Source: Chryseobacterium sp. GVT01B (lineage in GTDB: Bacteria; Bacteroidota; Bacteroidia; Flavobacteriales; Weeksellaceae). Taken from it: a DNA stretch of 64,000 nt. The stretch lies in NCBI RefSeq assembly GCF_019970045.1, contig NZ_JAHXYI010000002.1:620001-684000 (forward strand), given 5' to 3'. Each line of letters begins with the position of its first letter. The stretch's first letter is position 1. A model generated the notes under the pieces. It had not been told where the DNA came from. It worked only from the letters and a program-made list of their open reading frames with translations, and made no database searches. Positions 23,903-33,862 of the stretch are shown in pieces. Both the position numbers and the translations under genes were made by a program.

Positions 23903-25613
23903 TATTATTACGATTTAAATTGATCCTGAATGTCACTTTTGTTCCTTTGTGTAATTTACTTTCCACCGATATATCACCGTCGAAAAGCTCTACAATTTCT
24001 TTTACCAGGTTAAGACCAAGCCCAGCCCCCAGGTTATCTACCTCATCAGAAACCATTCCCTGATAGTATGGATCAAAAATTTTACCAAGATCAGATTCTG
24101 ATATCCCGACTCCGGTATCTCCTACCGTTGTAATCAGTGAAATTTTGTTTTCTCCTATAGGTTCTATAGCCATAACGAGATCAATCTGCCCGTTTTCTGT
24201 AAACTTATTGGCATTCCCAAGAATATTCATAAAAATCTGGTTGATTCTTATATTATCCGAATAAACCTCTACCTCTTCAGGAATTCTGTCTGTTACCACA
24301 AATCTGTTGTTTCTGGTTTCCAGATAAGGGGTAATGACCTTCACAATAGAACTGATCTCATCTTTAAGATTGAAAACCGATTTTATAAGTTCTTTTTCAG
24401 CATTCTCATTTTTAGTGTATTCCAGAATCTGGTTAGATTGCAGAAGCAGAGTACTGTTGGTAAACTTGATGGATTTAAGATAATCTTTTATCGTTTCGTC
24501 CTCTGTAGTTCTGTGGATCTTATCTATAAAAATATTGATAATTTTTAACGGAGATCTCAGATCGTGGCTCAGCATTCCCAGAATTCTGTTTTTAAAATTA
24601 AGGTTCTTTTTAATCTCTTTATTGGCAGCATCCAGTTTTTGTTCATAAATAAACGCCAGTCTTGTAAAATACATAATCAGAATAGATACAATAAACATAA
24701 GAATCATCAATCCCAATACCAGATACGTCCTAATCCTGTTATTATTAGAGCTCTGCTCATTATATTCTTTTTCCAGTTCTGTTTTAAAATCTTTGATGGC
24801 ATTTTCATAGACTTCAATCAATCCGTTGCTGTAAACAAGCAATTTACTAAAGTTACTGTAAAATTGCAGGTTATTTTTCTGACTTTGGGCAGCAAGCATC
24901 TGTACCTTTTTTACTTCAGCGGCATAATGCTTATCCATAGACTTTATCGTGTTATCCATCTTGGATTTTACCTGAGAAAGATCTATGGTTTTATTGTTGG
25001 TCATCGTAATTACCGTACTTTCCTTCTGAACATCCACTTTCCCTGTTACAGCATCTTTTATACGACCGAAAAAGCCTTTCTTTTTAACAGTATCGGCATA
25101 TGTACGGGTCTGAATTTTCAGGTCTTCAAAGTCATTTTTATACTTTGTCGGTTCATATTGCTTCTCTTCTATGTTTGCTGGCGGATTCAGAGATGTCTGA
25201 TATACTGAATCAATCAATGTTTTCAGTTTTGCCGTCTTCAGGGTATCCTGACGGTGAGCAGCCAGGTTCTTTTTCAGCCTTGGGCTTGTATTTTCATATT
25301 CACCAATCTTATCAAAATTGATTTTAAGTTTTCTCAACGACTGAAAATATAGCTGCAGCTCTTTATTATCCTGAGTAGCCATATATTTCTGAAGATGTTC
25401 CTGAGCATCCAGAAAATCTTTTCTGGAATTATCTGTCAATCCTCCCAATGCACGGCTTTCCTCCAGCTGGTCTTTAATAAATTTCAGCTTCTTCCCGTTG
25501 ACAAATTCGTTATAAAAAAATATGGCGATAATGACCTGTATCAGTAAAATACAAAGGATCAATGAGTAATGAACAAGTTTTCTCAATTTAAAATTTAAGA
25601 ATTTATATTTCAT
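23880..25613 (-). CDS. sensor histidine kinase
   Basis: A 577-residue membrane sensor with TM1 about 16-34, a long periplasmic region (about 40-295) predicted helical and basic, TM2 about 298-318, a HisKA H-box MLSHDLRSPLK near residue 355 and a HATPase_c domain (N-box NILGNANKFTENG, G1 DTGVGIS, G2 GAGLGLNLV). It passes phosphate to the overlapping response regulator. The signal is unknown. The extracytoplasmic part has no recognisable PAS or CHASE domain by eye. Confidence 0.93.
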   Translation of the reverse strand: MKYKFLNFKLRKLVHYSLILCILLIQVIIAIFFYNEFVNGKKLKFIKDQLEESRALGGLTDNSRKDFLDAQEHLQKYMATQDNKELQLYFQSLRKLKINFDKIGEYENTSPRLKKNLAAHRQDTLKTAKLKTLIDSVYQTSLNPPANIEEKQYEPTKYKNDFEDLKIQTRTYADTVKKKGFFGRIKDAVTGKVDVQKESTVITMTNNKTIDLSQVKSKMDNTIKSMDKHYAAEVKKVQMLAAQSQKNNLQFYSNFSKLLVYSNGLIEVYENAIKDFKTELEKEYNEQSSNNNRIRTYLVLGLMILMFIVSILIMYFTRLAFIYEQKLDAANKEIKKNLNFKNRILGMLSHDLRSPLKIINIFIDKIHRTTEDETIKDYLKSIKFTNSTLLLQSNQILEYTKNENAEKELIKSVFNLKDEISSIVKVITPYLETRNNRFVVTDRIPEEVEVYSDNIRINQIFMNILGNANKFTENGQIDLVMAIEPIGENKISLITTVGDTGVGISESDLGKIFDPYYQGMVSDEVDNLGAGLGLNLVKEIVELFDGDISVESKLHKGTKVTFRINLNRNNNGNTNSK

Positions 25614-26297
25614 ATTTGTTTATCAGTTAAATTAATTTCCTGACCACATAAGTCCATTAGATATTAGCCTTCAACAATATACTATTATTTTCAACAATTT
25701 CATAATAGCAGTATATCATCTTATTCGCAAAGTTAAAGTAATTTTTGTCTTCTTATAATAATGAATATTTGATTAAACTCACAGAATTTATTTTTTTTTA
25801 CTATTAAAATGCTTTGTAAACATTTAGTTTTATTTACGTAAATCTATTTTTTTAGATCAATTGCAAAAGTTGATGCTCTGTAAAATATTCTGCATCTGCT
25901 TATTTTATTATATCTACCGAATAATATTTGATCATCAAAGCATGAAAAAATCAGCCTTACACTCCTGTATTTAGTCATTTTAAAGAATCATTATTCCCCT
26001 GCCCAACAAACTTTCTGGCCATTAAGTATTTCTACTCAATACCACAATTGGTAATTTACACTCTAAGAACATATATCCTCTTCTTTGTTACTTTGAAATG
26101 CTTATTAATAGTGGCAATATTCCTTGGGAAACCATAATATTCACATGTACCGGCAGATTCGTCTCTACACATCATCCATCGTATGAATGAGATTCGGAGA
26201 TTATTGAAGACCAGCAATGGTGTGCATTTCTACTGATTGCCGTCTTTACTTTTCTATATCCTTCAATACGATTATAAAAAATAAAACAAAATAACCT
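25614..26297. other. 684-base gene-free divergent region
   Basis: This is an AT-rich gap between the divergent histidine kinase and sarcosine-oxidase-like genes. I see no credible reading frame, repeat or RNA. A TTACTTTG element near 26090 may be a promoter for the downstream flavoenzyme pair. The right 130 bases are less AT-rich. Confidence 0.4.
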
Positions 26298-27485
26298 ATG
26301 ATTACAGAAAACTACGACGTAATTGTCATCGGCGGAGGAGCAATAGGCCTGGCAACGGCCTACCATCTTGGTCAGCGCCAGGCTAAGACTTTGGTATTGG
26401 AACAATATACCTTTGTGAATCAGCTTGGCAGTTCAGCAGGAGTATCCCGCCAGTTCCGGATCCCTTATCCGGATGAATATATGGTACAAATGGCTTTGGA
26501 TTCCCAACCTTATTGGGATGAACTTCAAAAAAAGACAGATACCCAATTGCTTGATAAAGTAGGTACACTCTGGTTTGGAGATCCTGAAGTACACTCTACT
26601 GAAGGAAATATTGCTGAAGCAGAGAAAGCTCTGGAAGCCCTAGGTGTTCCCTATACGAACTTAACTTCAAAGGAAATTGAAGAGCAGTATCATTTCAAAA
26701 ACCTGCCTGACAATTACGTAGGACTGTTTCAGCCTGATGGAGCCAGCATTAATTTTAAAGGAACTATTGAAACGCTTCTAAGCCTTTGCCAGAAAGAAGA
26801 AACCGTAGAACTTAGAGAAGATTCTCCTGTACTTGAAATCAAACAAAACGGTGAACTTTTTGAGCTTACTACTCCCAATGGAATTTATATTGCCAAAAAA
26901 CTGGCCATTATCCCGGGCCCTTACATCAACAGTGTTATCAACCTGCTTGATTTTAAAATAGAAGCCACTTACTGGAATATGTCTTCTGCTTATTTCAAAA
27001 AGACCAATCCTTCGATACAGTATCCGACCTGGTTTGTGTTCCAGAATGCAACGGGAGATAATGGCAATCAGTTTTACGGCTTCCCTTCGGTTGAATGGGA
27101 TCATCCGGAATACATCCGTGTGGCACCGGATTTTGTCATCAATCCTTTGGAAGAGCCAAGTGACAGAACATTGATTCCAAACCCGCAGGAACTGGCCTAT
27201 ACGTCTCAGTGGATAGACAATCATATGACTGGTCTCAGCATAGTTCCGGAATATACCTCAACTTGTCTTATTGCTTTGAGCACAATTCCCAATAAAGAAT
27301 TACTGATTGATTTTGCTCCTCCTTATGTACCCAACCATAAAAATATTGTGGTCTATGCTACAGGATGGGCCGCAAAATTCACCCCTTTCTTAGGTAAAAT
27401 CATGTCTGATCTTGCCTTAGACGGACATACTGATTTTGACATTACTCCATTCCGATTAGGATATAAATATTTCTTAGCACTTTAA
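26298..27485 (+). CDS. FAD-dependent amine oxidase of the monomeric sarcosine oxidase type
   Basis: A 395-residue flavoprotein that would oxidise a secondary or N-methyl amino acid to give H2O2. The dinucleotide-binding motif is VIVIGGGAIGLATAYHLG (residues 8-25). The MSOX-type GSSAGVSRQFR segment follows. STCLIALS near the C-terminus supplies a cysteine at the position where MSOX and N-methyltryptophan oxidase attach FAD covalently. The C-terminal flavin contact is YATGWAAKFTP. It is followed 14 bases later by a second amine oxidase, suggesting one catabolic or H2O2-producing unit. Confidence 0.87.
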   Translation: MITENYDVIVIGGGAIGLATAYHLGQRQAKTLVLEQYTFVNQLGSSAGVSRQFRIPYPDEYMVQMALDSQPYWDELQKKTDTQLLDKVGTLWFGDPEVHSTEGNIAEAEKALEALGVPYTNLTSKEIEEQYHFKNLPDNYVGLFQPDGASINFKGTIETLLSLCQKEETVELREDSPVLEIKQNGELFELTTPNGIYIAKKLAIIPGPYINSVINLLDFKIEATYWNMSSAYFKKTNPSIQYPTWFVFQNATGDNGNQFYGFPSVEWDHPEYIRVAPDFVINPLEEPSDRTLIPNPQELAYTSQWIDNHMTGLSIVPEYTSTCLIALSTIPNKELLIDFAPPYVPNHKNIVVYATGWAAKFTPFLGKIMSDLALDGHTDFDITPFRLGYKYFLAL

Positions 27486-27499
27486 AAAATTATAAAACC

Positions 27500-29272
27500 A
27501 TGAATCAAAAAAACGTAAATAAAGAAACACCGCTGTATCCGGGAATGCAGACCGATCTGAAAGTAGAAGTAGCCATTATTGGTGCCGGAACTTCCGGATT
27601 ATACACTGCTTTCCGTTTGGTGACCGATAATAAGTACAAGGCTCATGAAGTACAGGTCTTCGATATGAGTGACAACTTGGGCGGAAGACTGGAATCCGTA
27701 GTCATGCCCGGAATGAATTTCTGGGGAGAGCTTGGAGGAATGCGTTATCTGACTTCTCAGGAAATTGTAACTACTTTAATTGAAGGTTATCCATTGAAAG
27801 AGCAAGACCTAAGCAAAAGAACTCCTGTTCTGAAAGATAAGATGACTCCTATCCCATTCCATATGGGAGAACCTGAAAAACTTCTGATGTACATCAGAAA
27901 AGAACGTTTCAAACAGAATGCCTGGACAGAAGAACAGAAACATGATAACAAACTGATTACCCGTTATTATCTGAATGAAGGAGATGAAGGTTTCAGTTCT
28001 GATCAGTTATTCAATAAAATCATTTACAATGTTTTAATGGCAGATGCATGGGTAGCTGAAAATTATAAAGAACTGATCATTGCAGATCCTAACGGCTATG
28101 ATTATACATTCAAACTGACCAGCCGGGACTGGGATGTTATAAAACCAAGACTGATGTACAATTTCCCCGGTTCTCCTTACGACAAACGTCTGGTAAATGA
28201 TATCGGTTTCTGGAATTTAATCAAAGACCAGGTTTCTCAGGAAGGCTATGAGTTTCTGGCCAACGCCGGAGGATATTATTCCAATACCATCAACTGGAAT
28301 TCTGCTGAGGCATTTCCGTATATGGTAGGAGATTTTTCTGCCAATACAACCTATAAAACCATTGAAGAAGGTTATGACAGCATTGCTTATGCAATAGCCA
28401 ACACTTACATGGAATATGAAGGTGCACGCATCTGGTCTGAAAATAAACTGATTACCTTTACCAAAGATCATCATTTAATTGCAACTCATAAATACGAACT
28501 TACTTTCCTGAATATACAGAGTAACACGACATGGAAAGTATATGCCAATTCTATAGTGTTGGGTATGCCGAGAAAATCTCTAGAACTTCTGGATCAGAAT
28601 AACTTCTTTTTTGACGCGAACAGGCATCAGGAACTGAATAAAAATATCCGCTCTATCATTATGGAGCCTGCATTTAAAATCCTAATGGGATTTGAAGGTC
28701 CGTGGTGGAGAGATCTTGATATTTATTCCGGACACTCCATTACAGACTTGCCTATGAGACAATGTTATTATTTTGGTACTGATGAAGAAACTAAAAATTC
28801 TATGCTGCTGGGAAGCTACGGAGATATGGAAACGGAAACATTCTGGAAAGCACTTTCTGATGACAAAGTTTTGTTTAAAGTAAGAGCTGCCAGATCTGCA
28901 TCACTGGAAGAATTGCATAAGTTTGATGATGTTCAGGCTACAGAATTCATGGTGAATGAATTGATGAACCAGCTGAAAGAATTACACGGCATAGATATTC
29001 CACAGCCCTATATAACTTATTTCAGAGACTGGACAGATGATCCTTACGGTGCAGGATATCATGCATGGAAGGCAGGTTTCTCAGTGAAAGATGTCATGCC
29101 TTATATGAGAAAACCTTTACCAGATGAACATATTCATATCATCGGGGAAGCCTACTCTGATCAGCAAGGTTGGGTGGAAGGAGCCTTCTGTGAAGCTGAA
29201 AAAATGCTTCAGACTCATTTTAAATTAGACTGGCCGTACTGGCTGGATCGTGAATATTATTTGGGATGGTAA
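27500..29272 (+). CDS. flavin monoamine/L-amino-acid oxidase family protein
   Basis: A 590-residue FAD enzyme. The Rossmann motif is AIIGAGTSGLYTAFRL (about 30-45), followed by the GG-motif DNLGGRLES and the substrate-proximal MNFWGELGGMRYL. The C-terminal FAD segment is IHIIGEAYSDQQGWVEGAFCEAEKM. Architecture matches amine oxidase family members that include bacterial L-amino-acid oxidases. The substrate is uncertain. No signal peptide is seen, so it is probably cytoplasmic. A terminator follows. Confidence 0.83.
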   Translation: MNQKNVNKETPLYPGMQTDLKVEVAIIGAGTSGLYTAFRLVTDNKYKAHEVQVFDMSDNLGGRLESVVMPGMNFWGELGGMRYLTSQEIVTTLIEGYPLKEQDLSKRTPVLKDKMTPIPFHMGEPEKLLMYIRKERFKQNAWTEEQKHDNKLITRYYLNEGDEGFSSDQLFNKIIYNVLMADAWVAENYKELIIADPNGYDYTFKLTSRDWDVIKPRLMYNFPGSPYDKRLVNDIGFWNLIKDQVSQEGYEFLANAGGYYSNTINWNSAEAFPYMVGDFSANTTYKTIEEGYDSIAYAIANTYMEYEGARIWSENKLITFTKDHHLIATHKYELTFLNIQSNTTWKVYANSIVLGMPRKSLELLDQNNFFFDANRHQELNKNIRSIIMEPAFKILMGFEGPWWRDLDIYSGHSITDLPMRQCYYFGTDEETKNSMLLGSYGDMETETFWKALSDDKVLFKVRAARSASLEELHKFDDVQATEFMVNELMNQLKELHGIDIPQPYITYFRDWTDDPYGAGYHAWKAGFSVKDVMPYMRKPLPDEHIHIIGEAYSDQQGWVEGAFCEAEKMLQTHFKLDWPYWLDREYYLGW

Positions 29273-29306
29273 TCTTAAATACATAATAGTAAGATGATGT
29301 GTATAA

Positions 29307-29338
29307 ATAAAGCTCCGGATTATTTCGGAGCTTTATTG
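29307..29338 (+). terminator. terminator after amine oxidase pair
   Basis: AATAAAGCTCCG (29307-29318) pairs with CGGAGCTTTATT (29327-29338), 12 base pairs around an 8-base loop, followed by T-rich sequence. Confidence 0.82.
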
Positions 29339-29452
29339 CTTTTATCACCCACATTCACGACTTTAAAACACATAATAAACTAATTTTAAAGTCATTAAAT
29401 TCAATTTTTAATTTTTCAATCAAAATATTTATTGCAGTATTCATTAATTTAT

Positions 29453-29485
29453 TACATTTGCATAACTAGTTATATAATTAATTAT
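29453..29485 (+). promoter_or_regulatory. promoter with two abutting palindromic operators
   Basis: A -7 box TACATTTG (29453-29460) is followed directly by two perfect 12-base palindromes end to end: ATAACTAGTTAT (29462-29473) and ATAATTAATTAT (29474-29485), four bases before the MarR-GNAT start codon. This arrangement suits autorepression by the MarR half. Confidence 0.65.
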
Positions 29486-29489
29486 ATTT

Positions 29490-30446
29490 ATGGATTTATT
29501 TGAGAAAACAGGAAAAATTGCATTGGGGAGCAGGTTGCGATTTATGGCTTCAAATATTACAGAAGAAGCAGCAAAGATTTATGAACTTTATGGTGCTGAC
29601 TTTTCACCAAAATGGTTTCCGGTATTCTTTGTTCTCTCCGAAGGTGGCTCAAAAACCATTACCGAAATCGCTGAAGAAATAGGACATTCTCAACCATCAG
29701 TAACCAAAATCATTAAAGAAATGACCACCGCAGGATTGGTTAAGGACAATCAGCAGTCAAATGATAAGAGGAGAAATATTGCCGGACTTACAGAAAAAGG
29801 AAAAGAACTTTCTGAAAATATAAAAATCCAGTGCATAGATATTGATCATGCCATAGATGAAATGATTGACGAAGCAACTCATAATCTCTGGGAAGCACTT
29901 GCAGAATGGGAGCACCTTTTTGAACAGAAATCTTTGCTTTCAAGAGTAAAAGAACAGAAAAAGGCCCGCGAAAGTAAAAATGTAAAGATCGTTGATTATG
30001 ATCCGAAATACCAATCAGCATTCAAAGCACTTAATGAAGAATGGATCTCTGCCTATTTTAAAATGGAAGATGCAGACTATAAAGCATTGGATAACCCTGA
30101 AGAATATATTTTAAATAAAGGAGGAAAGATTCTTGTTGCTTTATACAATGAAGAACCGCTCGGGGTCTGCGCCCTTATCAAAATGGATGACCCTGATTAT
30201 GATTTTGAACTTGCAAAAATGGCTGTATCTCCCAAAGCACAGGGAAAGAATATAGGCTGGCTGCTGGGCCAGGCTATCATCAGCAAAGCAAAAGAATCCG
30301 GAGCATCAAAAATATATCTTGAAAGCAATACCACCCTGAAGCCCGCCATTAATCTGTATTACAAACTGGGCTTCCAGAAAGTATCCGGACGTTCAACCCC
30401 TTATCAGCGTTGTAATATTCAGATGGAATTAGATCTAAAAAATTAA
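29490..30446 (+). CDS. MarR-type HTH / GNAT acetyltransferase fusion
   Basis: A 318-residue two-domain protein. Residues 1-145 form a MarR winged helix (ITEIAEEIGHSQPSVTKIIKEMTTAGLV, wing DKRRNIAGLTEKG). Residues 158-316 form a GNAT acetyltransferase with acetyl-CoA motif AVSPKAQGKNIGWLLG and IYLESNTTLKPAINLYYKLGFQKV. Such fusions are known and may both regulate and acetylate. It starts against two palindromes and is followed 3 bases later by a DUF2000 gene. Confidence 0.92.
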   Translation: MDLFEKTGKIALGSRLRFMASNITEEAAKIYELYGADFSPKWFPVFFVLSEGGSKTITEIAEEIGHSQPSVTKIIKEMTTAGLVKDNQQSNDKRRNIAGLTEKGKELSENIKIQCIDIDHAIDEMIDEATHNLWEALAEWEHLFEQKSLLSRVKEQKKARESKNVKIVDYDPKYQSAFKALNEEWISAYFKMEDADYKALDNPEEYILNKGGKILVALYNEEPLGVCALIKMDDPDYDFELAKMAVSPKAQGKNIGWLLGQAIISKAKESGASKIYLESNTTLKPAINLYYKLGFQKVSGRSTPYQRCNIQMELDLKN

Positions 30447-30449
30447 AAT

Positions 30450-30860
30450 ATGTACGATAAAAAAGTAGCTATCGTTATCAAAGGCGACCTTTTGCCATGG
30501 CAAAAACTTAATGTTGTTTCTTTTTTGGCAGGAAGTATCGCAATTGAATTTCCCGAAACTCATGGTGAGAAGTTCATCACTGCAGATCACGAGGAATATT
30601 TAGCTTTTATCAAACACCCTACCCTTATCTATAAAGCAGATAATGCAGAAAAGCTTCAGAGAGCATTCCGCCGGGCAAAAGACCGTGAACTGGCAATAGG
30701 AATCTATACCCAACAACTCTTTGATACCAGATCAGGTGAAGAAAATGTTCTTGAAATAGCAAAACATACTGCAGATAATCTGGATCTGATCGGTATGATT
30801 GTATATGGCGAAAATAAAAAGGTTGACAAAGCTTTAGACGGGTTAAAATATCATGAATAA
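30450..30860 (+). CDS. DUF2000 family protein
   Basis: A 136-residue protein matching DUF2000, with KVAIVIKGDLLPWQKLNVVSFLAGSIA at the start and LDLIGMIVYGENKKVDKALDGL at the end. The family has a peptidyl-tRNA-hydrolase-II-like fold but its function is unknown. Co-occurrence with MarR/GNAT regulators suggests a small-molecule modification role. It is translationally coupled to the MarR-GNAT gene. Confidence 0.85.
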   Translation: MYDKKVAIVIKGDLLPWQKLNVVSFLAGSIAIEFPETHGEKFITADHEEYLAFIKHPTLIYKADNAEKLQRAFRRAKDRELAIGIYTQQLFDTRSGEENVLEIAKHTADNLDLIGMIVYGENKKVDKALDGLKYHE

Positions 30861-30882
30861 AAGCCAATTTCTTATAATACTA

Positions 30883-30914
30883 AAAATGCACAACCCTTAT
30901 ATTGTGCATTTTTT
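30883..30914 (+). terminator. terminator after DUF2000 gene
   Basis: AAATGCACAA (from 30884) pairs with TTGTGCATTT (from 30902), followed by a T-run. Confidence 0.82.
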
Positions 30915-31126
30915 ATATCATATACTATTCAATACCTGCAAAACATAAGGTCTTATATTCTAATTCCATATCACAATCATTAGTATTTTCTATTTTTCTA
31001 AGGGGATCTTGAGATGATATTTTCCTAACTTTTCAGTTTGAAACGAATTAAAGAATGCTTCAGATAATTCATTATATTCTCTGAAATATTCAAAAGACAA
31101 TAACAGCAAAACAGATTTATCATCTT

Positions 31127-32266
31127 ATGACAGATAAAAATTTTAATCCTCATAAAGGCTTTGTATTCAGTAAGCATGTACCGGAGGAATTATCACATTT
31201 TGACCGGGTCTTTGATGTTTTCAAAGATTTGCTCACCCATACTTCCGGAGACCTTGAAGAAGCCTTTGAATGGCTTGATATGCTTGATAAGGAATATGAC
31301 ATTTTCGATGATGAATATACTCTTCAGGATTTTGAAGAAGACTTGAAAAAAAGAGGTTATATCAAAGAAGAAGACCCTGAAGAAGGTAATACCGGAAGTG
31401 GAAAAGGCAAAAATATATTAACCCCAAAACTGGAAGCAGCCCTTCGCGAGTATGCTCTAGATCAGATATTCGGAAAACTGAAGAAAAACGGAGCGGGAAA
31501 TCACCGCACCAGCAAAACTGGAATTGGAGACGAACGCGATGGCGAAAACCGTTCATTTCAATATGGAGACGACTTAGCGGCCGTAAACATGACTGAAAGT
31601 TTAAAAAATGCACAAATCAACAACGGAATCTCAGACTTACGCCTTACGGAAGACGACCTTATCGTAGAAGAAACCAAGCATAAAGCACAGATGAGTACCG
31701 TCCTTATGATCGACATCAGCCACTCCATGATCTTATACGGTGAAGACCGTATTACTCCGGCGAAAAAGGTTGCCATGGCACTTGTGGAGCTCATTAAACG
31801 GAAATACCCCAAAGATTCCATTGATATTATTGTTTTTGGAAATGAAGCGTGGCCCATCAAAATCAAAGACCTTCCCTATTTAAAAGTAGGGCCTTATCAT
31901 ACCAATACTGTAGCCGGCCTGGAGCTGGCCATGGACATTCTTCGCAGAAAAAGAAATACCAACAAGCAGATTTTCATGATCACCGATGGAAAACCAAGCT
32001 GTATTCAGCTGCCTAGCGGTGAATTTTATATGAACAGCTTTGGTCTGGATGAAAAGATTGTGAACCAATGTCTCAACAGGGCAGCACAAGCGAGAAAGCT
32101 GAAAATTCCTATCACCACTTTTATGATTGCCCAAGATCCTTACCTGCGTCAGTTCGTAGAAGAATTTACAGCTCAGAACAAAGGAAAAGCGTTTCTGACA
32201 GGACTTTCAGGTTTAGGGCAAATGATCTTCGAGGATTACGAAAAAAACAGAATAAGAAGAATATAA
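31127..32266 (+). CDS. VWA-domain protein, partner of MoxR-type ATPase
   Basis: A 379-residue protein. The N-terminal 160 residues are acidic and helical. A von Willebrand factor A domain (about 180-365) has the MIDAS residues DISHS, a TNTVAG threonine and ITDGKP. It carries no signal peptide, so it is cytoplasmic. Such proteins pair with AAA+ ATPases of the MoxR/chelatase class and act as metal-insertion or protein-remodelling modules. The partner ATPase begins 60 bases downstream. Confidence 0.88.
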   Translation: MTDKNFNPHKGFVFSKHVPEELSHFDRVFDVFKDLLTHTSGDLEEAFEWLDMLDKEYDIFDDEYTLQDFEEDLKKRGYIKEEDPEEGNTGSGKGKNILTPKLEAALREYALDQIFGKLKKNGAGNHRTSKTGIGDERDGENRSFQYGDDLAAVNMTESLKNAQINNGISDLRLTEDDLIVEETKHKAQMSTVLMIDISHSMILYGEDRITPAKKVAMALVELIKRKYPKDSIDIIVFGNEAWPIKIKDLPYLKVGPYHTNTVAGLELAMDILRRKRNTNKQIFMITDGKPSCIQLPSGEFYMNSFGLDEKIVNQCLNRAAQARKLKIPITTFMIAQDPYLRQFVEEFTAQNKGKAFLTGLSGLGQMIFEDYEKNRIRRI

Positions 32267-32326
32267 ATATCAGATTTTAAATCATTTATGATGAGAATCT
32301 GATCAGATAAATAGTATTACAAGACA

Positions 32327-33781
32327 ATGAAAAACGATATTACATTCAAAGAATTAAAAGACTCCGGTTTTACCCATAAAACGATTAATGAAGAAATTCA
32401 GGCGAATTTAATTGCCAGGATTAAAGCTAAAGAACCTGTATTTGAAGGACTTTGGGGCTATGAAGACACCGTGGTTCCCCAATTGAAAAAAGCTATTCTT
32501 GCCGGTCACCACATCAATTTACTGGGTTTACGTGGTCAAGCAAAAACAAGAATTGCAAGAAGTATGGTCAACCTGCTTGATGAGTATATGCCCATCGTAA
32601 AAGGATCAGAAATCAATGACAGTCCATTCCAGCCAATTTCAAAATATGCCAAAGATCTGATTGAAGAATTGGGTGACGAAACTCCAATTTCATGGGTACA
32701 CCGTTCTCACCGTTTCTATGAAAAACTGGCTACTCCGGACGTAAATGTTGCGGATTTAATCGGTGATATAGACCCCATCAAAGCAGCTACTTTAAAACTT
32801 CCTTATTCTGATGAACGTGTTTTGCATTACGGAATGATTCCGCGCGCTAACCGTTCTATTTTTGTTTTAAATGAATTACCTGATTTACAGGCCCGCATCC
32901 AGGTTTCCCTGTTTAATATTTTGCAGGAAGGAGACATTCAGATCCGTGGTTTCCAGCTGAGAATGCCACTTGATATTCAGTTTGTTTTCACGGCCAATCC
33001 GGAAGATTATACCAACAGAGGTAGTATTGTAACTCCACTGAAAGACAGAATCGGGTCCCAGATTTTCACCCATTATCCCAAAACAATTGCTCTTGCCAGA
33101 CAGATCACAGAACAGGAAGCATTAATTTCTGCTGAAGATAAAGCACAGATACAGATTCCTGACCTGGCGAAAGATCTTTTGGAGGAAGTAGCTTTTGCAG
33201 CACGTATCAGTGAATATGTAGATGCAAAAAGCGGTGTCAGTGCCCGTTTGACCATCAGTGCCATGGAGAATTTAATTGCAGCAGCCAAATTACGCTTGAT
33301 TGAATCCGGAACTGAACGAACTACTGTCCGCTTACTTGATTTCATGTCCATTATTCCTTCCATCACAGGAAAAATTGAACTGGTATATGAAGGAGAACAG
33401 GAAGGCGCTGATTATGTTGCCAAAATACTGATTGACAAAGCGGTTATGACTCAATTTGAAAGCCTGTTTCCACGCATCTCAAAACTTGAAAAAGAAGGCA
33501 TCAAAACTCCTTATACCGACCTGATCAGATGGTTCAATAAAAATCATCTGGAACTTAATTATAATGATACAGATGAAGAATTTTATGCTAAACTCGATGG
33601 GATAGCTCCTCTCGCTGCTGTAGTGGAAGAAAATACGTCTGAACTGTGTCCGGAAGATCAGAATTTCTGTAAAGAATTAGTATTATGGGCACTGACTATC
33701 AGTAATAAAATTGATAAGTCTGAAAATCAAAATGTCTTTACTTTTGATTCACCTGGAATTGGGCAGTTTCTGCGTAATTAA
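32327..33781 (+). CDS. MoxR/Mg-chelatase-like AAA+ ATPase with N in Walker B
   Basis: A 484-residue AAA+ protein. Walker A is GLRGQAKT (67-74). Walker B reads SIFVLNEL (177-184), with Asn where Asp is usual and the Glu retained. The sensor/arginine-finger region is FVFTANPEDYTNRGSIVTPLKDRIG. The C-terminal helical lid (about 300-480) is longer than in short MoxR proteins. It forms a unit with the upstream VWA protein. The client is unknown; no methanol or chlorophyll genes are near. Confidence 0.87.
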   Translation: MKNDITFKELKDSGFTHKTINEEIQANLIARIKAKEPVFEGLWGYEDTVVPQLKKAILAGHHINLLGLRGQAKTRIARSMVNLLDEYMPIVKGSEINDSPFQPISKYAKDLIEELGDETPISWVHRSHRFYEKLATPDVNVADLIGDIDPIKAATLKLPYSDERVLHYGMIPRANRSIFVLNELPDLQARIQVSLFNILQEGDIQIRGFQLRMPLDIQFVFTANPEDYTNRGSIVTPLKDRIGSQIFTHYPKTIALARQITEQEALISAEDKAQIQIPDLAKDLLEEVAFAARISEYVDAKSGVSARLTISAMENLIAAAKLRLIESGTERTTVRLLDFMSIIPSITGKIELVYEGEQEGADYVAKILIDKAVMTQFESLFPRISKLEKEGIKTPYTDLIRWFNKNHLELNYNDTDEEFYAKLDGIAPLAAVVEENTSELCPEDQNFCKELVLWALTISNKIDKSENQNVFTFDSPGIGQFLRN

Positions 33782-33807
33782 AATCAATATCCGACAGATT
33801 AAATATA

Positions 33808-33838
33808 AAAACCTTCAGAACTGATCTGAAGGTTTTTT
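33808..33838 (+). terminator. terminator after AAA+ ATPase gene
   Basis: AAAACCTTCAG (33808-33817 region) pairs with CTGAAGGTTTTTT (33826 onward), stem plus T-run. Confidence 0.85.
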
Positions 33839-33862
33839 ATTTTGTTTCTGATAAACTTTGTT

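Noticed and set aside
24564..25208. 214-codon plus-strand frame across the histidine kinase
   Set aside because: Antisense to a complete kinase, low-complexity composition typical of shadow frames.
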